NCBI RefSeq assembly: GCF_021601385.1
Contig: NZ_BQHO01000028.1
Location: 1 to 64,000 of the forward strand
Reading direction: 5' to 3'
DNA from: Pseudomonas parasichuanensis
Lineage (GTDB): Bacteria; Pseudomonadota; Gammaproteobacteria; Pseudomonadales; Pseudomonadaceae
DNA length: 64,000 nt
Below, piece by piece: positions 46,928 to 56,144 of this stretch (position 1 is its first letter; each line of letters opens with the position of its first letter). The notes under the pieces were generated by a model, which was given only the letters and a program-made list of their open reading frames with translations, was not told where the DNA came from and did not search any database. The position numbers and the translations under genes were made by a program.

Positions 46928-48253
46928 TCATTTGTCACCACACATGATCGGCATGGGCTCAGCGCCGAATGCCAACGGCTCACGACGCCCGAAATACAGC
47001 GACGTCAGCACCCCGACCGTGCCCATGATCAGACAAAAGCCGACACACACCCACGGGCTCCACGGCATCAACGCAATCAACGCCAACGGTGTGGTACTGG
47101 CCCACAGGGCATAGGCGATGTTGTAGGTGAACGAAATCCCCGACACCCGGATCTGCGCCGGGAACAGCCCGACCATCACCGACGGCACCACCCCCACCAC
47201 ACCACAGGACAGCCCAGCCAGCGCGTAGGCCAGCCAGGTCATGCCCCACTGCCCCACCAGGCTGGCGTACAACGCGCCGATGCCCAGCGGCAGCGCCAGG
47301 CTGTAGATCATCAGTGCACGCCAGGCGCCGATGCGGTCGACCAGCAACCCGGCCAGCACGCAGCCAATATTGAGAAAGACAATACCCACGCTGCTCAAGG
47401 CAAAGGTGTGCCCGGCCGTCATGCCGAAGCGCTGCTGCATCACCGTCGGCGTGATGACCACCAGCACCACCACCGCCGAGGTGAGCACGCAAGTCAGCAA
47501 TGCCGCCGGAATCAGCGCCCGGCGATGCTCGCCGAGCACACTGCGCAGCGGGAAGGCCACCGGCTGCTCCCGCTGCTCACGCAAGGCGAGGAACACCGGT
47601 GTCTCGCTCAACCAGCGGCGCAGCCACACACCGATCACGCCGAACACGCCGCCCAGCAGGAACGGATAGCGCCAGGCGTAATCGAGGATTTCCTGAGGTG
47701 TATAGAGCTGCGCCAGCAGCGTCGCAGTCAGCGCGCCCAGCAGATAGCCAAAGGTCAGCCCCGCCTGCAAGAAGCCCAACGCATAGCCTCGCCGCCCGGC
47801 CGGCGCATGTTCGGCCACGAAGGTCCAGGCACTGGGCACCTCGCCCCCCACCGCAGCCCCTTGCAGGATGCGCAGGGCCAACAGGATCAGCGGCGCGGCG
47901 TAGCCGATGTCGGCGTAGGTCGGCATCACCCCGATCAGCAGGCACGGCAATGCCATCATCAGGATGCTCAGGCTGAACACCCGCTTGCGCCCCAGGTGGT
48001 CGGCGAAATGGGCCATGAGAATGCCGCCCAAAGGCCGCGCCAGGTAGCCGGTGACGAAGATCCCGAAGCTTTGCAGCAAACGCAGCCACTCCGGCATCTC
48101 GGGAGGGAAGAACAGCTGGCTGAGGGTCAGCGCAAAAAACACGAAGATGATGAAATCGTAGATTTCCAGGGCGCCGCCCAGCGCCGCCAGGCCCAGGGTC
48201 CGGTGGTCGCCGCGGCTGAAGCCGGGTGCGCGAGCGTTATCGATGGCAGTCAT
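46928..48253 (-). CDS. MFS transporter, metabolite:H+ symporter type
   Basis: 441 residues with 12 predicted membrane helices. Features of the MHS subfamily: IYDFIIFVFFALTLSQLFFP in helix 1, the loop 2-3 motif HFADHLGRKRVF, and RILQGAAVGGEVPSAWTFVAEHAP. Probably imports an organic acid or osmolyte; substrate unknown. I chose ATG 48253 (MTAIDNARAPG) over one seven codons upstream. Its 3' end sits about 55 bases from mqsA, in place of the lost mqsR. Confidence 0.9.
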   Translation of the reverse strand: MTAIDNARAPGFSRGDHRTLGLAALGGALEIYDFIIFVFFALTLSQLFFPPEMPEWLRLLQSFGIFVTGYLARPLGGILMAHFADHLGRKRVFSLSILMMALPCLLIGVMPTYADIGYAAPLILLALRILQGAAVGGEVPSAWTFVAEHAPAGRRGYALGFLQAGLTFGYLLGALTATLLAQLYTPQEILDYAWRYPFLLGGVFGVIGVWLRRWLSETPVFLALREQREQPVAFPLRSVLGEHRRALIPAALLTCVLTSAVVVLVVITPTVMQQRFGMTAGHTFALSSVGIVFLNIGCVLAGLLVDRIGAWRALMIYSLALPLGIGALYASLVGQWGMTWLAYALAGLSCGVVGVVPSVMVGLFPAQIRVSGISFTYNIAYALWASTTPLALIALMPWSPWVCVGFCLIMGTVGVLTSLYFGRREPLAFGAEPMPIMCGDK

Positions 48254-48314
48254 GGCAGGTTCGCAGGTCGGCAAAAGGCCAAGAGGATAGCAAATGCCGA
48301 TAACGCGGGCCGCG

Positions 48315-48800
48315 TCAGGAGTTGCGACTGAACACGGTCTGGCCGAAATTCATGCGCCGCTTGCCATAGCCGGCGGCGCCGCAAAGGCTGGCCGGCAATG
48401 GAACCTGCCCGACCACCACCGGCAGGTCGATGATCGCCATGAACGACCCCAATGCCTCGCAATCAGGCACCCTTGGCAGGCTGACGCTCACAGCCTGACG
48501 CTCGCTCTGCGGCACGGCAGGCACCTTCAGTTGCTGCGAGTGATACAACAAGGCGTGCTGGATCTGCGTACTGACCCGGCAGAAGCGCGCCAGGTCGACA
48601 CCTGCATGGCTGGCCAGCTCGATGTTGCCGACCAACAGGTTGAACGGCAGCAGGGCACTGTGCACCAGGCGCTGCAGATCGTCGAAGCTCTCCACCGGGG
48701 CGATACGGTAATACCCCAGGCCATTGAGCAGCCGCTCCAGCTGCAGACGCTGGTCGGGGTGTTCGTCAGCGATGAGGATGCGCAAGGATTTGTTGGCCAT
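48315..48800 (-). CDS. Degenerate receiver-domain (CheY-like) protein
   Basis: 161 residues. The N-terminus RILIADEHPDQRLQLERLL is a clear receiver start with the acidic pair, but the phospho-acceptor position in NLLVGNIELASHAG holds Asn instead of Asp, and the later Lys position looks replaced by Arg (LPRVPD). A 35-residue C-terminal extension (RRMNFGQTVFSRNS) has no recognised domain. Probably a phosphorylation-independent pseudo-receiver. It lies between the MFS gene and the ECF sigma gene on the same strand. Confidence 0.7.
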   Translation of the reverse strand: MANKSLRILIADEHPDQRLQLERLLNGLGYYRIAPVESFDDLQRLVHSALLPFNLLVGNIELASHAGVDLARFCRVSTQIQHALLYHSQQLKVPAVPQSERQAVSVSLPRVPDCEALGSFMAIIDLPVVVGQVPLPASLCGAAGYGKRRMNFGQTVFSRNS

Positions 48801-48969
48801 CGTCCGGACCTGGCTACAGTGTGATCAAACAAGCTCCATGACCGTACTGCGCCAGAAAAGGCAAACGTCAGGCTGGCCGCCTGATCGGGTCTTTATTGAT
48901 AGTTGTCTTGAAACAACTGGAAATCAAGTTGCCAGCACAGGATTTTTTCACCCGGCCTTCACGCCGGAT

Positions 48970-49488
48970 TCACGATTCCCATTGGCGCATGCGCAGGCGG
49001 CAATGCTTCATGGCGTTGACGATGTGCTTCTCCACCAGGCTACGGGAAATGCCCAGGCGCTCGGCAATTTGCGGGTGCGACAGGCCGTCGAGCTTGCGCA
49101 ACAGGAAACAGTCACGGCACACCGCGCTCAACTCATCCAAGGCTTGCTGCATCAAGGCCAGGCGCTGGTCCTGCTGCATGCTTTGGGTCAGTGCCGGGCT
49201 GTGCCAGCGCTCGTCGCTGTCGAGCACCTCCAGCGGTTCGGCCTGGCGCACCAGGTGGCGTCGGTGGCGATCGACCACCAGGTTCAGCGCGGTACGGTAA
49301 AGGAACGCCCGTGGGTGCTCGATCTGCTCGCCGTCGGTACGCTCCAGAACCCGCAGATAAGCGTCATGGGCGACGTCTTCCGCCGCCTGGCGACTGCCCA
49401 GGCGTGCAGAGAGAAAGCTCACCAATTCGCGATAGTAGTGTTCCACGACGGTACCTGGCCTCTCCCTGCGCAAACGCTCACATGGCAT
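48970..49488 (-). CDS. fpvI: ECF sigma factor, FpvI-like iron-starvation sigma factor
   Basis: 172 residues. Sigma-70 region 2 (VVEHYYRELVSFLSARLGSRQAAEDVAHDAYLRVLE) and region 4 (LDELSAVCRDCFLLRKLDGLSHPQIAERLGISRSLVEKHIVNAMKHC) of the FecI class. The neighbourhood (pvdRT-opmQ divergent) and a Fur-like box upstream point to FpvI. Neither an FpvR-type anti-sigma nor an FpvA receptor gene is adjacent. The start at ATG 49488 is uncertain, because the ribosome site is poor. Confidence 0.8.
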   Translation of the reverse strand: MPCERLRRERPGTVVEHYYRELVSFLSARLGSRQAAEDVAHDAYLRVLERTDGEQIEHPRAFLYRTALNLVVDRHRRHLVRQAEPLEVLDSDERWHSPALTQSMQQDQRLALMQQALDELSAVCRDCFLLRKLDGLSHPQIAERLGISRSLVEKHIVNAMKHCRLRMRQWES

Positions 49489-49524
49489 GGGCAGCGGGTA
49501 GGAATGAAGTAAGCGAACGATCTT

Positions 49525-49543
49525 ACAAATTATAATTATTCTC
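49525..49543 (-). promoter_or_regulatory. Fur-like box upstream of the ECF sigma gene
   Basis: The minus-strand 19-mer GAGAATAATTATAATTTGT matches the Fur consensus at 12 of 19 positions and includes TATAAT. It lies about 37 bases before the ECF start in unusually AT-rich sequence. Confidence 0.65.
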
Positions 49544-49573
49544 AGCAACAGGGATGCTGGCCTATCGCCCGGT

Positions 49574-49597
49574 TAAATCGGCATGCTGCAGGTTCGT
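49574..49597 (+). promoter_or_regulatory. PvdS-type iron-starvation box of pvdRT-opmQ
   Basis: TAAAT (49574-49578), 16 bases, CGT (49595-49597): an exact match to the PvdS promoter consensus TAAAT-N16-CGT, 68 bases before the pvdR ATG. Confidence 0.8.
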
Positions 49598-49664
49598 TTA
49601 ACTGGGACCCCCGAGCGCGCCGTGCATGGCCGCGCCCGGCCACTCCCTTCGGCTGGAAGCCCGC

Positions 49665-50840
49665 ATGACACGCACAACCGCCCCCCGTCGCCGTCTGCTC
49701 ATTGCAGCCCTGGGCCTGCTTGGCCTCGGCAGCCTGCTGGCCTGGACCACCCTGCCCCTGGGCGGTGCGCCACTCAGTACCGTGCCGGTGGCCCGCGCCG
49801 ATATCGAAAGCAGCGTCACCGCCCTCGGCACCTTGCAGCCGCGCCGCTATGTCGACGTGGGTGCCCAGGCGTCCGGGCAGATCCGCAAGCTGCATGTAGA
49901 AGCTGGCGATGAAGTTCGCGAAGGCCAGTTGCTGGTGGAGATCGACCCCTCCACACAAAAAGCCAAGCTCGACGCCGGCCGCTACTCCATCGAAAACCTC
50001 AAGGCCCAACTCGCCGAGCAGCGCGCCCAGTACCTTCTGGCCCAGCAGCAGCACCAGCGCCAGCGCGACCTGGCCGCCGCCGGTGCCAGCCGTCAGGAAG
50101 ACCTGCAAACCGCCCAGGCCCAGTTGAAAGTCACCCAGGCCCGTATCGACATGTACCAGGCCCAGATCCTCCAGGCCCAGGCCAGCCTGCGCAGCGACGA
50201 GGCAGAGCTTGGCTACACACGCATCTACGCCCCGATGAGCGGCACCGTGGTGGCGGTGGACGCCCGCGAAGGCCAGACCCTCAATGCCCAGCAACAAACC
50301 CCGCTGATCCTGCGCATCGCCAAACTGTCACCGATGACCGTCTGGGCCCAGGTATCCGAAGCCGACATTGGCAAGGTCAAACCCGGCATGACCGCCTACT
50401 TCACCACCCTGGCCGGCGGCAAGCGCCGCTGGACCAGCACCGTGCGCCAGATCCTGCCGATCCCGCCCAAACCGCTCGATCAAAGCGCCCAGGGCGGCGG
50501 CAGCCCGGCCAGTGCCACCGCCGGCACCACCGGTAGCAAAGTGGTGCAGTACACCGTGCTGCTCGACGTCGACAACCCCGACGGCGCCTTGATGGCCGAA
50601 ATGACCACCCAGGTGTTCTTCGTCGCCGGCCAGGCCAGCCAGGTACTCAGCGCCCCACTCGCCGCCCTCGAAGACACCCCGGACGACGGCCTGCGCCTGG
50701 CCCAGGTACTCAAGGCCGATGGCAAGGTCGAGACACGCCAGGTGCGCACCGGTCTGAGCGACCGCCTGCGCGTGCAAATCCTCGACGGCCTGCACGAAGG
50801 CGAACGCCTGGTGATTGGCTCGCCGACCAGCGGGGGTTGA
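49665..50840 (+). CDS. pvdR: Pyoverdine export periplasmic adaptor PvdR
   Basis: 391 residues. MacA/HlyD-type membrane-fusion protein: N-terminal membrane anchor (about 12-30), barrel-sandwich half motif [30 protein letters not shown], coiled-coil hairpin rich in Gln (about 100-185), second half [27 protein letters not shown], then a beta-barrel domain. Links the ABC pump PvdT to OpmQ for secretion and recycling of pyoverdine from the periplasm. The ATG at 49665 is chosen; pvdT starts just after the stop. Confidence 0.92.
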   Translation: MTRTTAPRRRLLIAALGLLGLGSLLAWTTLPLGGAPLSTVPVARADIESSVTALGTLQPRRYVDVGAQASGQIRKLHVEAGDEVREGQLLVEIDPSTQKAKLDAGRYSIENLKAQLAEQRAQYLLAQQQHQRQRDLAAAGASRQEDLQTAQAQLKVTQARIDMYQAQILQAQASLRSDEAELGYTRIYAPMSGTVVAVDAREGQTLNAQQQTPLILRIAKLSPMTVWAQVSEADIGKVKPGMTAYFTTLAGGKRRWTSTVRQILPIPPKPLDQSAQGGGSPASATAGTTGSKVVQYTVLLDVDNPDGALMAEMTTQVFFVAGQASQVLSAPLAALEDTPDDGLRLAQVLKADGKVETRQVRTGLSDRLRVQILDGLHEGERLVIGSPTSGG

Positions 50841-50841
50841 G

Positions 50842-52806
50842 ATGAGCACGCCCCTGATCGAATTGCGCGACATCTGCAAGGCCTATGGCGGCATCGACTC
50901 ACCAAAAGTCGAGGTGCTGCGCGGCATCAGCCTGAGCATCCACCCCGGCGAATTCGTCGCCATCGTCGGCGCTTCGGGCTCCGGCAAGTCGACCCTGATG
51001 AACATCCTCGGCTGCCTCGACCGCCCGAGCTCCGGCAGCTACCACTTCGCCGGCCGCGACGTGGCCGAACTCGGCAGCGACGAACTGGCCTGGCTGCGCC
51101 GCGAGGCATTCGGCTTCGTGTTCCAGGGCTATCACCTGATCCCTTCAGGCTCGGCCCAGGAAAACGTCGAAATGCCGGCCATCTATGCCGGCACACCGCC
51201 GGCCGAACGCCATGCGCGGGCCCATGCCCTGCTCGAACGCCTGGGCCTGGCCAGCCGCACCGGCAACCGTCCGCACCAACTTTCCGGCGGCCAGCAGCAG
51301 CGCGTCTCGATTGCCCGCGCGTTGATGAACGGCGGCCACATCATCCTCGCCGACGAACCCACCGGCGCCCTCGACAGCCACAGCGGCGCCGAGGTGATGA
51401 GCCTGCTCGACGAGCTGGCCAGCCAGGGCCATGTGATCATCCTGATCACCCATGACCGCGAAGTCGCCGCCCGCGCCCAGCGGGTCATCGAGGTACGCGA
51501 CGGCCAGGTGGTCAGCGACTCGGCCGCCGAGCACCCCGCCCACGCCCCCGCCCGCCACCTGCAGGCCGACGACCTGCGCCGGCGCCTGGACAGCGGCGCC
51601 AGCCACAAAGGGGCCTGGAAAGGCGAAATGATCGAGTCGCTGCAAGCCGCCTGGCGAGTGATGTGGGTCAACCGCTTTCGCACTGCGCTCACCCTGCTCG
51701 GCATCGTCATCGGCGTGGCCTCGGTGGTGGTCATGCTGGCCGTCGGCGAAGGCAGCAAGCGCCAGGTGATGGCGCAGATGGCCGCCTTCGGCTCGAACAT
51801 CCTCTACCTCAACGGCAAACACGCCACCGAACGGGAGCCTGGAGGTATCGTCAGCCTGGACGATGTCGCCGCCATCGCCGAGCTGCCCCAGGTGAAACAC
51901 GTCATGCCGGTGATCGGCGACAAGCTGATGGTGCGCCAGGGCAACAACAGCCAGGAGTTCTATGTAGGCGGCAACAACACCTGGTTCCCCGAGATCTTCA
52001 ACTGGCCGGTGGTCGAGGGCAGCTTCTATACCGAAGCCGACGAAGCCAGCGGGGCGGCCGTGGCGGTGATCGGCCAAAAGGTTCGGGACAAGATGTTCGG
52101 CGCCGGGAGCAACCCGCTCGGCCAGTACCTGCTGATCGGCAACGTGCCGTTCCAGGTGATCGGCGTACTGCTCGGCAAAGGCGCCAGTTCCGGCAGCGAG
52201 GACAGTGACGAACGCATCGTCGTGCCCTACTCCGCTGCCGCCATCCGCCTGTTCGGCAGCCGTGACCCCGAATACATCGCCATCGCTGCCCAGGACTCCA
52301 GCCGGGTGCACCAGACCGAACAGGCAATCGAACGCCTGCTGCGCCAGCGCCACCAGGGCAAGCATGATTTCGAGCTGACCAACGACGCCGCGCTGATCCA
52401 GGCCGAGGCGCGCACCCAGAACAGCCTGTCGCTGATGCTCGGCGCGATCGCCGCGATTTCCCTGCTGGTCGGTGGCATCGGCGTGATGAACATCATGCTC
52501 ATGACCGTGCGCGAACGCACCCGCGAGATCGGTATCCGCATGGCCACCGGTGCCCGCCAGCGCGACATCCTGCGCCAGTTCCTCACCGAAGCGGTGATGC
52601 TGTCGATGGTCGGGGGCGTGACCGGCATCGTCCTCGCCCTGGCCATCGGCGGCGGCCTGCTGCTGGCCGATATCGCCGTGGCCTTCGCCCTGCCCGCCAT
52701 CATTGGCGCCTTCGCCTGCGCCGTGGTGACCGGCGTGGTGTTCGGCTTCATGCCGGCCCGCAAGGCCGCCCGCCTAGACCCGGTCAAAGCCCTTACCAGC
52801 GAATAA
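50842..52806 (+). CDS. pvdT: Pyoverdine export ABC transporter PvdT (MacB type)
   Basis: 654 residues. N-terminal ATPase with Walker A GASGSGKS, signature [15 protein letters not shown] and Walker [13 protein letters not shown], followed by a MacB/FtsX permease with one helix near residue 290, a large periplasmic domain (about 310-530) and three C-terminal helices. Works with PvdR and OpmQ as a tripartite pump. The ATG at 50842 follows the pvdR stop immediately. Confidence 0.93.
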   Translation: MSTPLIELRDICKAYGGIDSPKVEVLRGISLSIHPGEFVAIVGASGSGKSTLMNILGCLDRPSSGSYHFAGRDVAELGSDELAWLRREAFGFVFQGYHLIPSGSAQENVEMPAIYAGTPPAERHARAHALLERLGLASRTGNRPHQLSGGQQQRVSIARALMNGGHIILADEPTGALDSHSGAEVMSLLDELASQGHVIILITHDREVAARAQRVIEVRDGQVVSDSAAEHPAHAPARHLQADDLRRRLDSGASHKGAWKGEMIESLQAAWRVMWVNRFRTALTLLGIVIGVASVVVMLAVGEGSKRQVMAQMAAFGSNILYLNGKHATEREPGGIVSLDDVAAIAELPQVKHVMPVIGDKLMVRQGNNSQEFYVGGNNTWFPEIFNWPVVEGSFYTEADEASGAAVAVIGQKVRDKMFGAGSNPLGQYLLIGNVPFQVIGVLLGKGASSGSEDSDERIVVPYSAAAIRLFGSRDPEYIAIAAQDSSRVHQTEQAIERLLRQRHQGKHDFELTNDAALIQAEARTQNSLSLMLGAIAAISLLVGGIGVMNIMLMTVRERTREIGIRMATGARQRDILRQFLTEAVMLSMVGGVTGIVLALAIGGGLLLADIAVAFALPAIIGAFACAVVTGVVFGFMPARKAARLDPVKALTSE

Positions 52807-52809
52807 TCC

Positions 52810-54231
52810 ATGACGATCCCCAGCCGCATCAGCCTGTTGACCCTGAGCCTGTTCCTGGCCGCCTGCAGCACCCCGCCGCCACCCGCCGCGGGCATTGATA
52901 CCCCGCCTACCTGGCAAGGTGCCGCCGTAGCGACGCACCCCTGGCCAGACGGCCACTGGTGGCGCGCCTTCGCCAGCCCCGTACTGGACCGGTTGATCGA
53001 ACGCGCACGGCTCAATAGCTACGACCTCGCCGCCGCCGCCGCCCGGGTGCGTCAGGCCCAGGCCAACGCCGTGATCGCCGGGGCGCCATTGCTGCCGGAA
53101 CTGCAGCTGGGCCTGGATGGCAGCCGCCAGCGCCTGCTGCGCGGCGACGGCAACGACCAGCTCGACGCCAGCAGCACTGAACGCACCAGCACCTCGTTCG
53201 GCACCCGCCTGAGCGCCAGCTACGAGATCGACTTCTGGGGTGGCCTGCGCGCCACCCGTGACAGTGCCCTGCACAGCCTCGACGCCAGCCGCTTCGACCG
53301 CCAGACCGTCGAACTGACCCTGGTCAGCGCCGTGGCCGACAGCTACCTGCAGGGCCTGGCCCTGGAAGAGCAATTGCGCATCGCCCGCCTCAACCTCGAC
53401 AACGCCCGCGATGTGCTCGGCCTGGTCGAGGCCCGCGAGCGCGCAGGCTCCGCTACCCGCCTTGAACTGGCCCAGCAGCGCAGCCTGGTGGCCGCCCAGG
53501 AGCGCCAGCTGCCGCTGCTTGAACAGCGCCGCCAGGACAACCGCATCACCCTGGCCACCCTGCTGGGTGATCCGGTGCAGGCACTGCCCGCTGGCAACGA
53601 GGTAATCGGCGCGTTGCGCTGGCCGACCATCGGCAGCGGCGTGCCCAGCGAACTGCTGAGCCGGCGCCCCGACATCGCCGCCGCCGAAGCCCGCCTGGCC
53701 GCCGCCAGCGCCGACGTGCAAGTGGCCAGGGCCGCCATGCTGCCGCGCCTGGTGCTGGGCGCCGATCTTGGCAGTGGCTCCAGGACCTTTGCCAACATTT
53801 TCGACAGCCCCTACTACACCCTCACCGCCGGCCTTACCGCGCCCATCTTCAACAATGGCCGCCTGCGCGCCCAGCGCGAGTTGGCCAGCGCCGAGCAGCA
53901 GGAGCTGCTGGAAGCCTATCGCGGCAGCATCCTGGCCGGCTTTTCCGACGTAGAGAAAGCGCTCAATGCCATCAGCGGCGTGGAGCGTCAGCGCCAATGG
54001 CAGGACCAGGAGGTCCAACAGGCGCGCATCGCCTTCGACCTCGCCCAGCAGCGCTACGCCGCCGGTGCCGAAACCCTGCTGAGCGTGCTGGAAACCCAGC
54101 GCACCCTGTACCTGGCCCAGGATGAGCAGGCGCAACTGTACCTGGCACGGCTGCAGGGCAGCGTGGCGTTGTACAAGGCATTGGGTGGGGGTTGGCAGGC
54201 GCCGCAGGCATTGGCCAAGGCTCAGCCATAA
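52810..54231 (+). CDS. opmQ: Outer-membrane efflux lipoprotein OpmQ
   Basis: 473 residues. Lipoprotein signal with lipobox LAAC (Cys16), then two outer-membrane-factor repeats with typical motifs (YDLAAAAARVRQAQANAVIAG, SYEIDFWGG, SRRPDIAAAEARLAAASADV, SVLETQRTLYLAQDEQ). TolC-like channel for PvdRT. Last gene of the operon, followed by a REP pair. Confidence 0.93.
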   Translation: MTIPSRISLLTLSLFLAACSTPPPPAAGIDTPPTWQGAAVATHPWPDGHWWRAFASPVLDRLIERARLNSYDLAAAAARVRQAQANAVIAGAPLLPELQLGLDGSRQRLLRGDGNDQLDASSTERTSTSFGTRLSASYEIDFWGGLRATRDSALHSLDASRFDRQTVELTLVSAVADSYLQGLALEEQLRIARLNLDNARDVLGLVEARERAGSATRLELAQQRSLVAAQERQLPLLEQRRQDNRITLATLLGDPVQALPAGNEVIGALRWPTIGSGVPSELLSRRPDIAAAEARLAAASADVQVARAAMLPRLVLGADLGSGSRTFANIFDSPYYTLTAGLTAPIFNNGRLRAQRELASAEQQELLEAYRGSILAGFSDVEKALNAISGVERQRQWQDQEVQQARIAFDLAQQRYAAGAETLLSVLETQRTLYLAQDEQAQLYLARLQGSVALYKALGGGWQAPQALAKAQP

Positions 54232-54243
54232 CCCGCCGCCCCC

Positions 54244-54360
54244 TGTAGGAGCGGCCTTGTGCCGCGATAGGGCCGCAAAGCGGCCCCGGCTACTTCGGCA
54301 TCGACGTCGAAATCCTGGGGCCGCTACGCGGCCCTTTCGCGGCACAAGGCCGCTCCTACA
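54244..54360. repeat. Paired REP element
   Basis: Inverted REP pair with the same GTAGGAGCGGCCTTGTGCCG arms as at 13286 and 58680, between the convergent opmQ and pvdP genes. Confidence 0.88.
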
Positions 54361-54397
54361 AAGGACGGCGATCAGGATGACGCGCGCGCAGAAGCCC

Positions 54398-56020
54398 TCA
54401 AGTCGCGATGTTCTTCATCGACAGGTGCCGCGCATACCAGGGCCGTTGCGGCACCTTGCGCAGCAGCCCACCGATCTTGTCGTCCTCGCCGAAGGTGATG
54501 CGCAAGGCCAGCTTCATGACCTCCACATCCATCTCCACCGACTTGCCCGGGCGCGTACCCGGCTCGGTGCTGCAGCCGTGGGTGTCCGGCCCCAGCCACG
54601 GGTCATCGACCTCCACCCAGCGGCCCGGGGCGAACCAGGCCACACCGTTGACCTGCTGGCGCCGAACCTGGCCAGGGTGGTAGCGCTCGTGGGCACGGAA
54701 CCAGTCGTCGATGCGGTCGTCGATCCAGCCATGGAAGGCCCAGAACACAGGGTTGACGTGGGACGAGAACGGGTCGCCGAGAAAATCGTTTTCACGCCCG
54801 AACCAGCGCGCGGCGAAGTCCGCCGGGTCGCGGGCGAAGGGCACCGGCGCGCTGTTGATCGGGTCACGCGGCACCGACGCCCAGCACATGTGCAACCAGT
54901 CGTGCAGGTTCATCTCGAGCTCGGAACCGAAGGCGCCCAGCGACAGCTTCGACAGGTACTGCGGGTCCTGGTACTGCGATTCCCACACCTGGAAGTTGCT
55001 GCAGAACGTCTCGCCGGCCTTGATCGCCGCCACCCACTGGCCATAGGCCTCGTCCTCGGGCGCCTGCCAGCTGGGCGGCACGCAATGGCCGTCGTGGTTG
55101 TCGTGGTAACGGGCAAAACCTGCGCGGTCGAACTCCACGCTCGGTTGCGGCAGCGGGAAGCGCTGCCAGGAGGGCAAGTCCTGCAGGGTGCGGGCATGCA
55201 TCAGCATGTGCCGGTGCATGAACAAGAAATCGATGCCCGAACCATTGCGGTGCTTGCGCGGCCCACGGGCATCGCGCTCCCGATCACGCGGGCCGGGCTG
55301 CCAGCCCAGGCCGCGCAGCGCGTTGTGTTTCTCCGGCGAAAGCTTGTGCCACTGGTCACGGGTCGCGTGCCACAACTGGTGGAACAGCCGGTGCTCGGCG
55401 CCGATCACCCAGTCCTGCATCTGCGCGGTATAGGGCAGGCGCTCACGTGCTTCGGGGAACGGGCGCTTGACCGCGACGAAGCGGCTGTCCTGCAACGGCA
55501 GCGTCAGCGGGCGGTCCAGGCGTTGAATGCGGCCGCTGAGGCTGCCCGGGCCGGCATTGGCAAAGGTGCCCCACACCTCGTCGAGGCTGGCCACGCACTC
55601 ATAGCCCGGGCCACCCTTCTGGCTTATCAAGCGCCAGCGCACCTCGGCGCTGCTGGCACCAACCAGGTCACCCAGCACCCGGTAGGCCACCTCGCCGTCG
55701 CCACGCAGGCGTTCGCCGGTATCGACGAAGCCCCGCAGGCCACGGCCCTTGGTAGCGACATCGAAGAACATCTCCACCCCTTCCTTCGGCAGGCCGTCAA
55801 GGCCGCCATCGGCGCCGGCAAAGCGGATGTCCCAGACCCCGCGCAGCAAGTCTGCCAGCACCTGCCCGGCGGCGTCTGCCAGTTCGACGCTGGCCTCCCC
55901 CGGCGTGACCACGTCGTCCTGCGGGTCGTGGGTCAGCTCCTGGTGCGCGTAATAGGCCGCCGTGCCGGCAGCGCCCGCTACCGCCAGGCCTGCGATGAAT
56001 CCTCGTCGAGAAATTGTCAT
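54398..56020 (-). CDS. pvdP: PvdP tyrosinase, pyoverdine chromophore maturation
   Basis: 540 residues. N-terminal Tat signal (SRRGFIAGLAVAGAAG), a beta-barrel-like N-terminal domain and a C-terminal tyrosinase domain. Its copper-ligand candidates are His in FMHRHMLMHA, LHDWLHMCW and HVNPVFWAFHGWIDDR. Oxidises ferribactin in the periplasm to form the dihydroxyquinoline chromophore. In KT2440 (from memory) pvdM, pvdN and pvdO lie beside it; here the neighbour is a SIP gene. A PvdS box lies upstream. Confidence 0.93.
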   Translation of the reverse strand: MTISRRGFIAGLAVAGAAGTAAYYAHQELTHDPQDDVVTPGEASVELADAAGQVLADLLRGVWDIRFAGADGGLDGLPKEGVEMFFDVATKGRGLRGFVDTGERLRGDGEVAYRVLGDLVGASSAEVRWRLISQKGGPGYECVASLDEVWGTFANAGPGSLSGRIQRLDRPLTLPLQDSRFVAVKRPFPEARERLPYTAQMQDWVIGAEHRLFHQLWHATRDQWHKLSPEKHNALRGLGWQPGPRDRERDARGPRKHRNGSGIDFLFMHRHMLMHARTLQDLPSWQRFPLPQPSVEFDRAGFARYHDNHDGHCVPPSWQAPEDEAYGQWVAAIKAGETFCSNFQVWESQYQDPQYLSKLSLGAFGSELEMNLHDWLHMCWASVPRDPINSAPVPFARDPADFAARWFGRENDFLGDPFSSHVNPVFWAFHGWIDDRIDDWFRAHERYHPGQVRRQQVNGVAWFAPGRWVEVDDPWLGPDTHGCSTEPGTRPGKSVEMDVEVMKLALRITFGEDDKIGGLLRKVPQRPWYARHLSMKNIAT

Positions 56021-56068
56021 TGCGCCTCAATCCGTCTGCCGCGTGGCGCGGCTTCTATCCAAGCTAGG

Positions 56069-56092
56069 ACGGATGTCGGGTGGCTAAATTTA
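56069..56092 (-). promoter_or_regulatory. PvdS-type box of pvdP
   Basis: The minus strand reads TAAAT (56092-56088), 16 bases, CGT (56071-56069), about 50 bases before the pvdP ATG. Its TAAAT half overlaps that of the divergent SIP box, forming CTAAATTTAG. Confidence 0.78.
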
Positions 56093-56109
56093 GCGGCCAA
56101 GGCGCTCGT
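56085..56109 (+). promoter_or_regulatory. PvdS-type box of the SIP gene
   Basis: TAAAT (56085-56089), 17 bases, CGT (56107-56109), 36 bases before the SIP ATG. The spacer is one base longer than the usual 16, so it is less certain than the pvdP box. Confidence 0.6.
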
Positions 56110-56144
56110 CTGTTGAGTATCTCCCGTTGCCAGAGGTACCCCCC

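Noticed and set aside
46430-48331. A 633-residue plus-strand frame over mqsA and the MFS gene
   Set aside because: Gln/His/Arg-rich shadow translation. The opposite strand encodes clear MqsA and MFS proteins.
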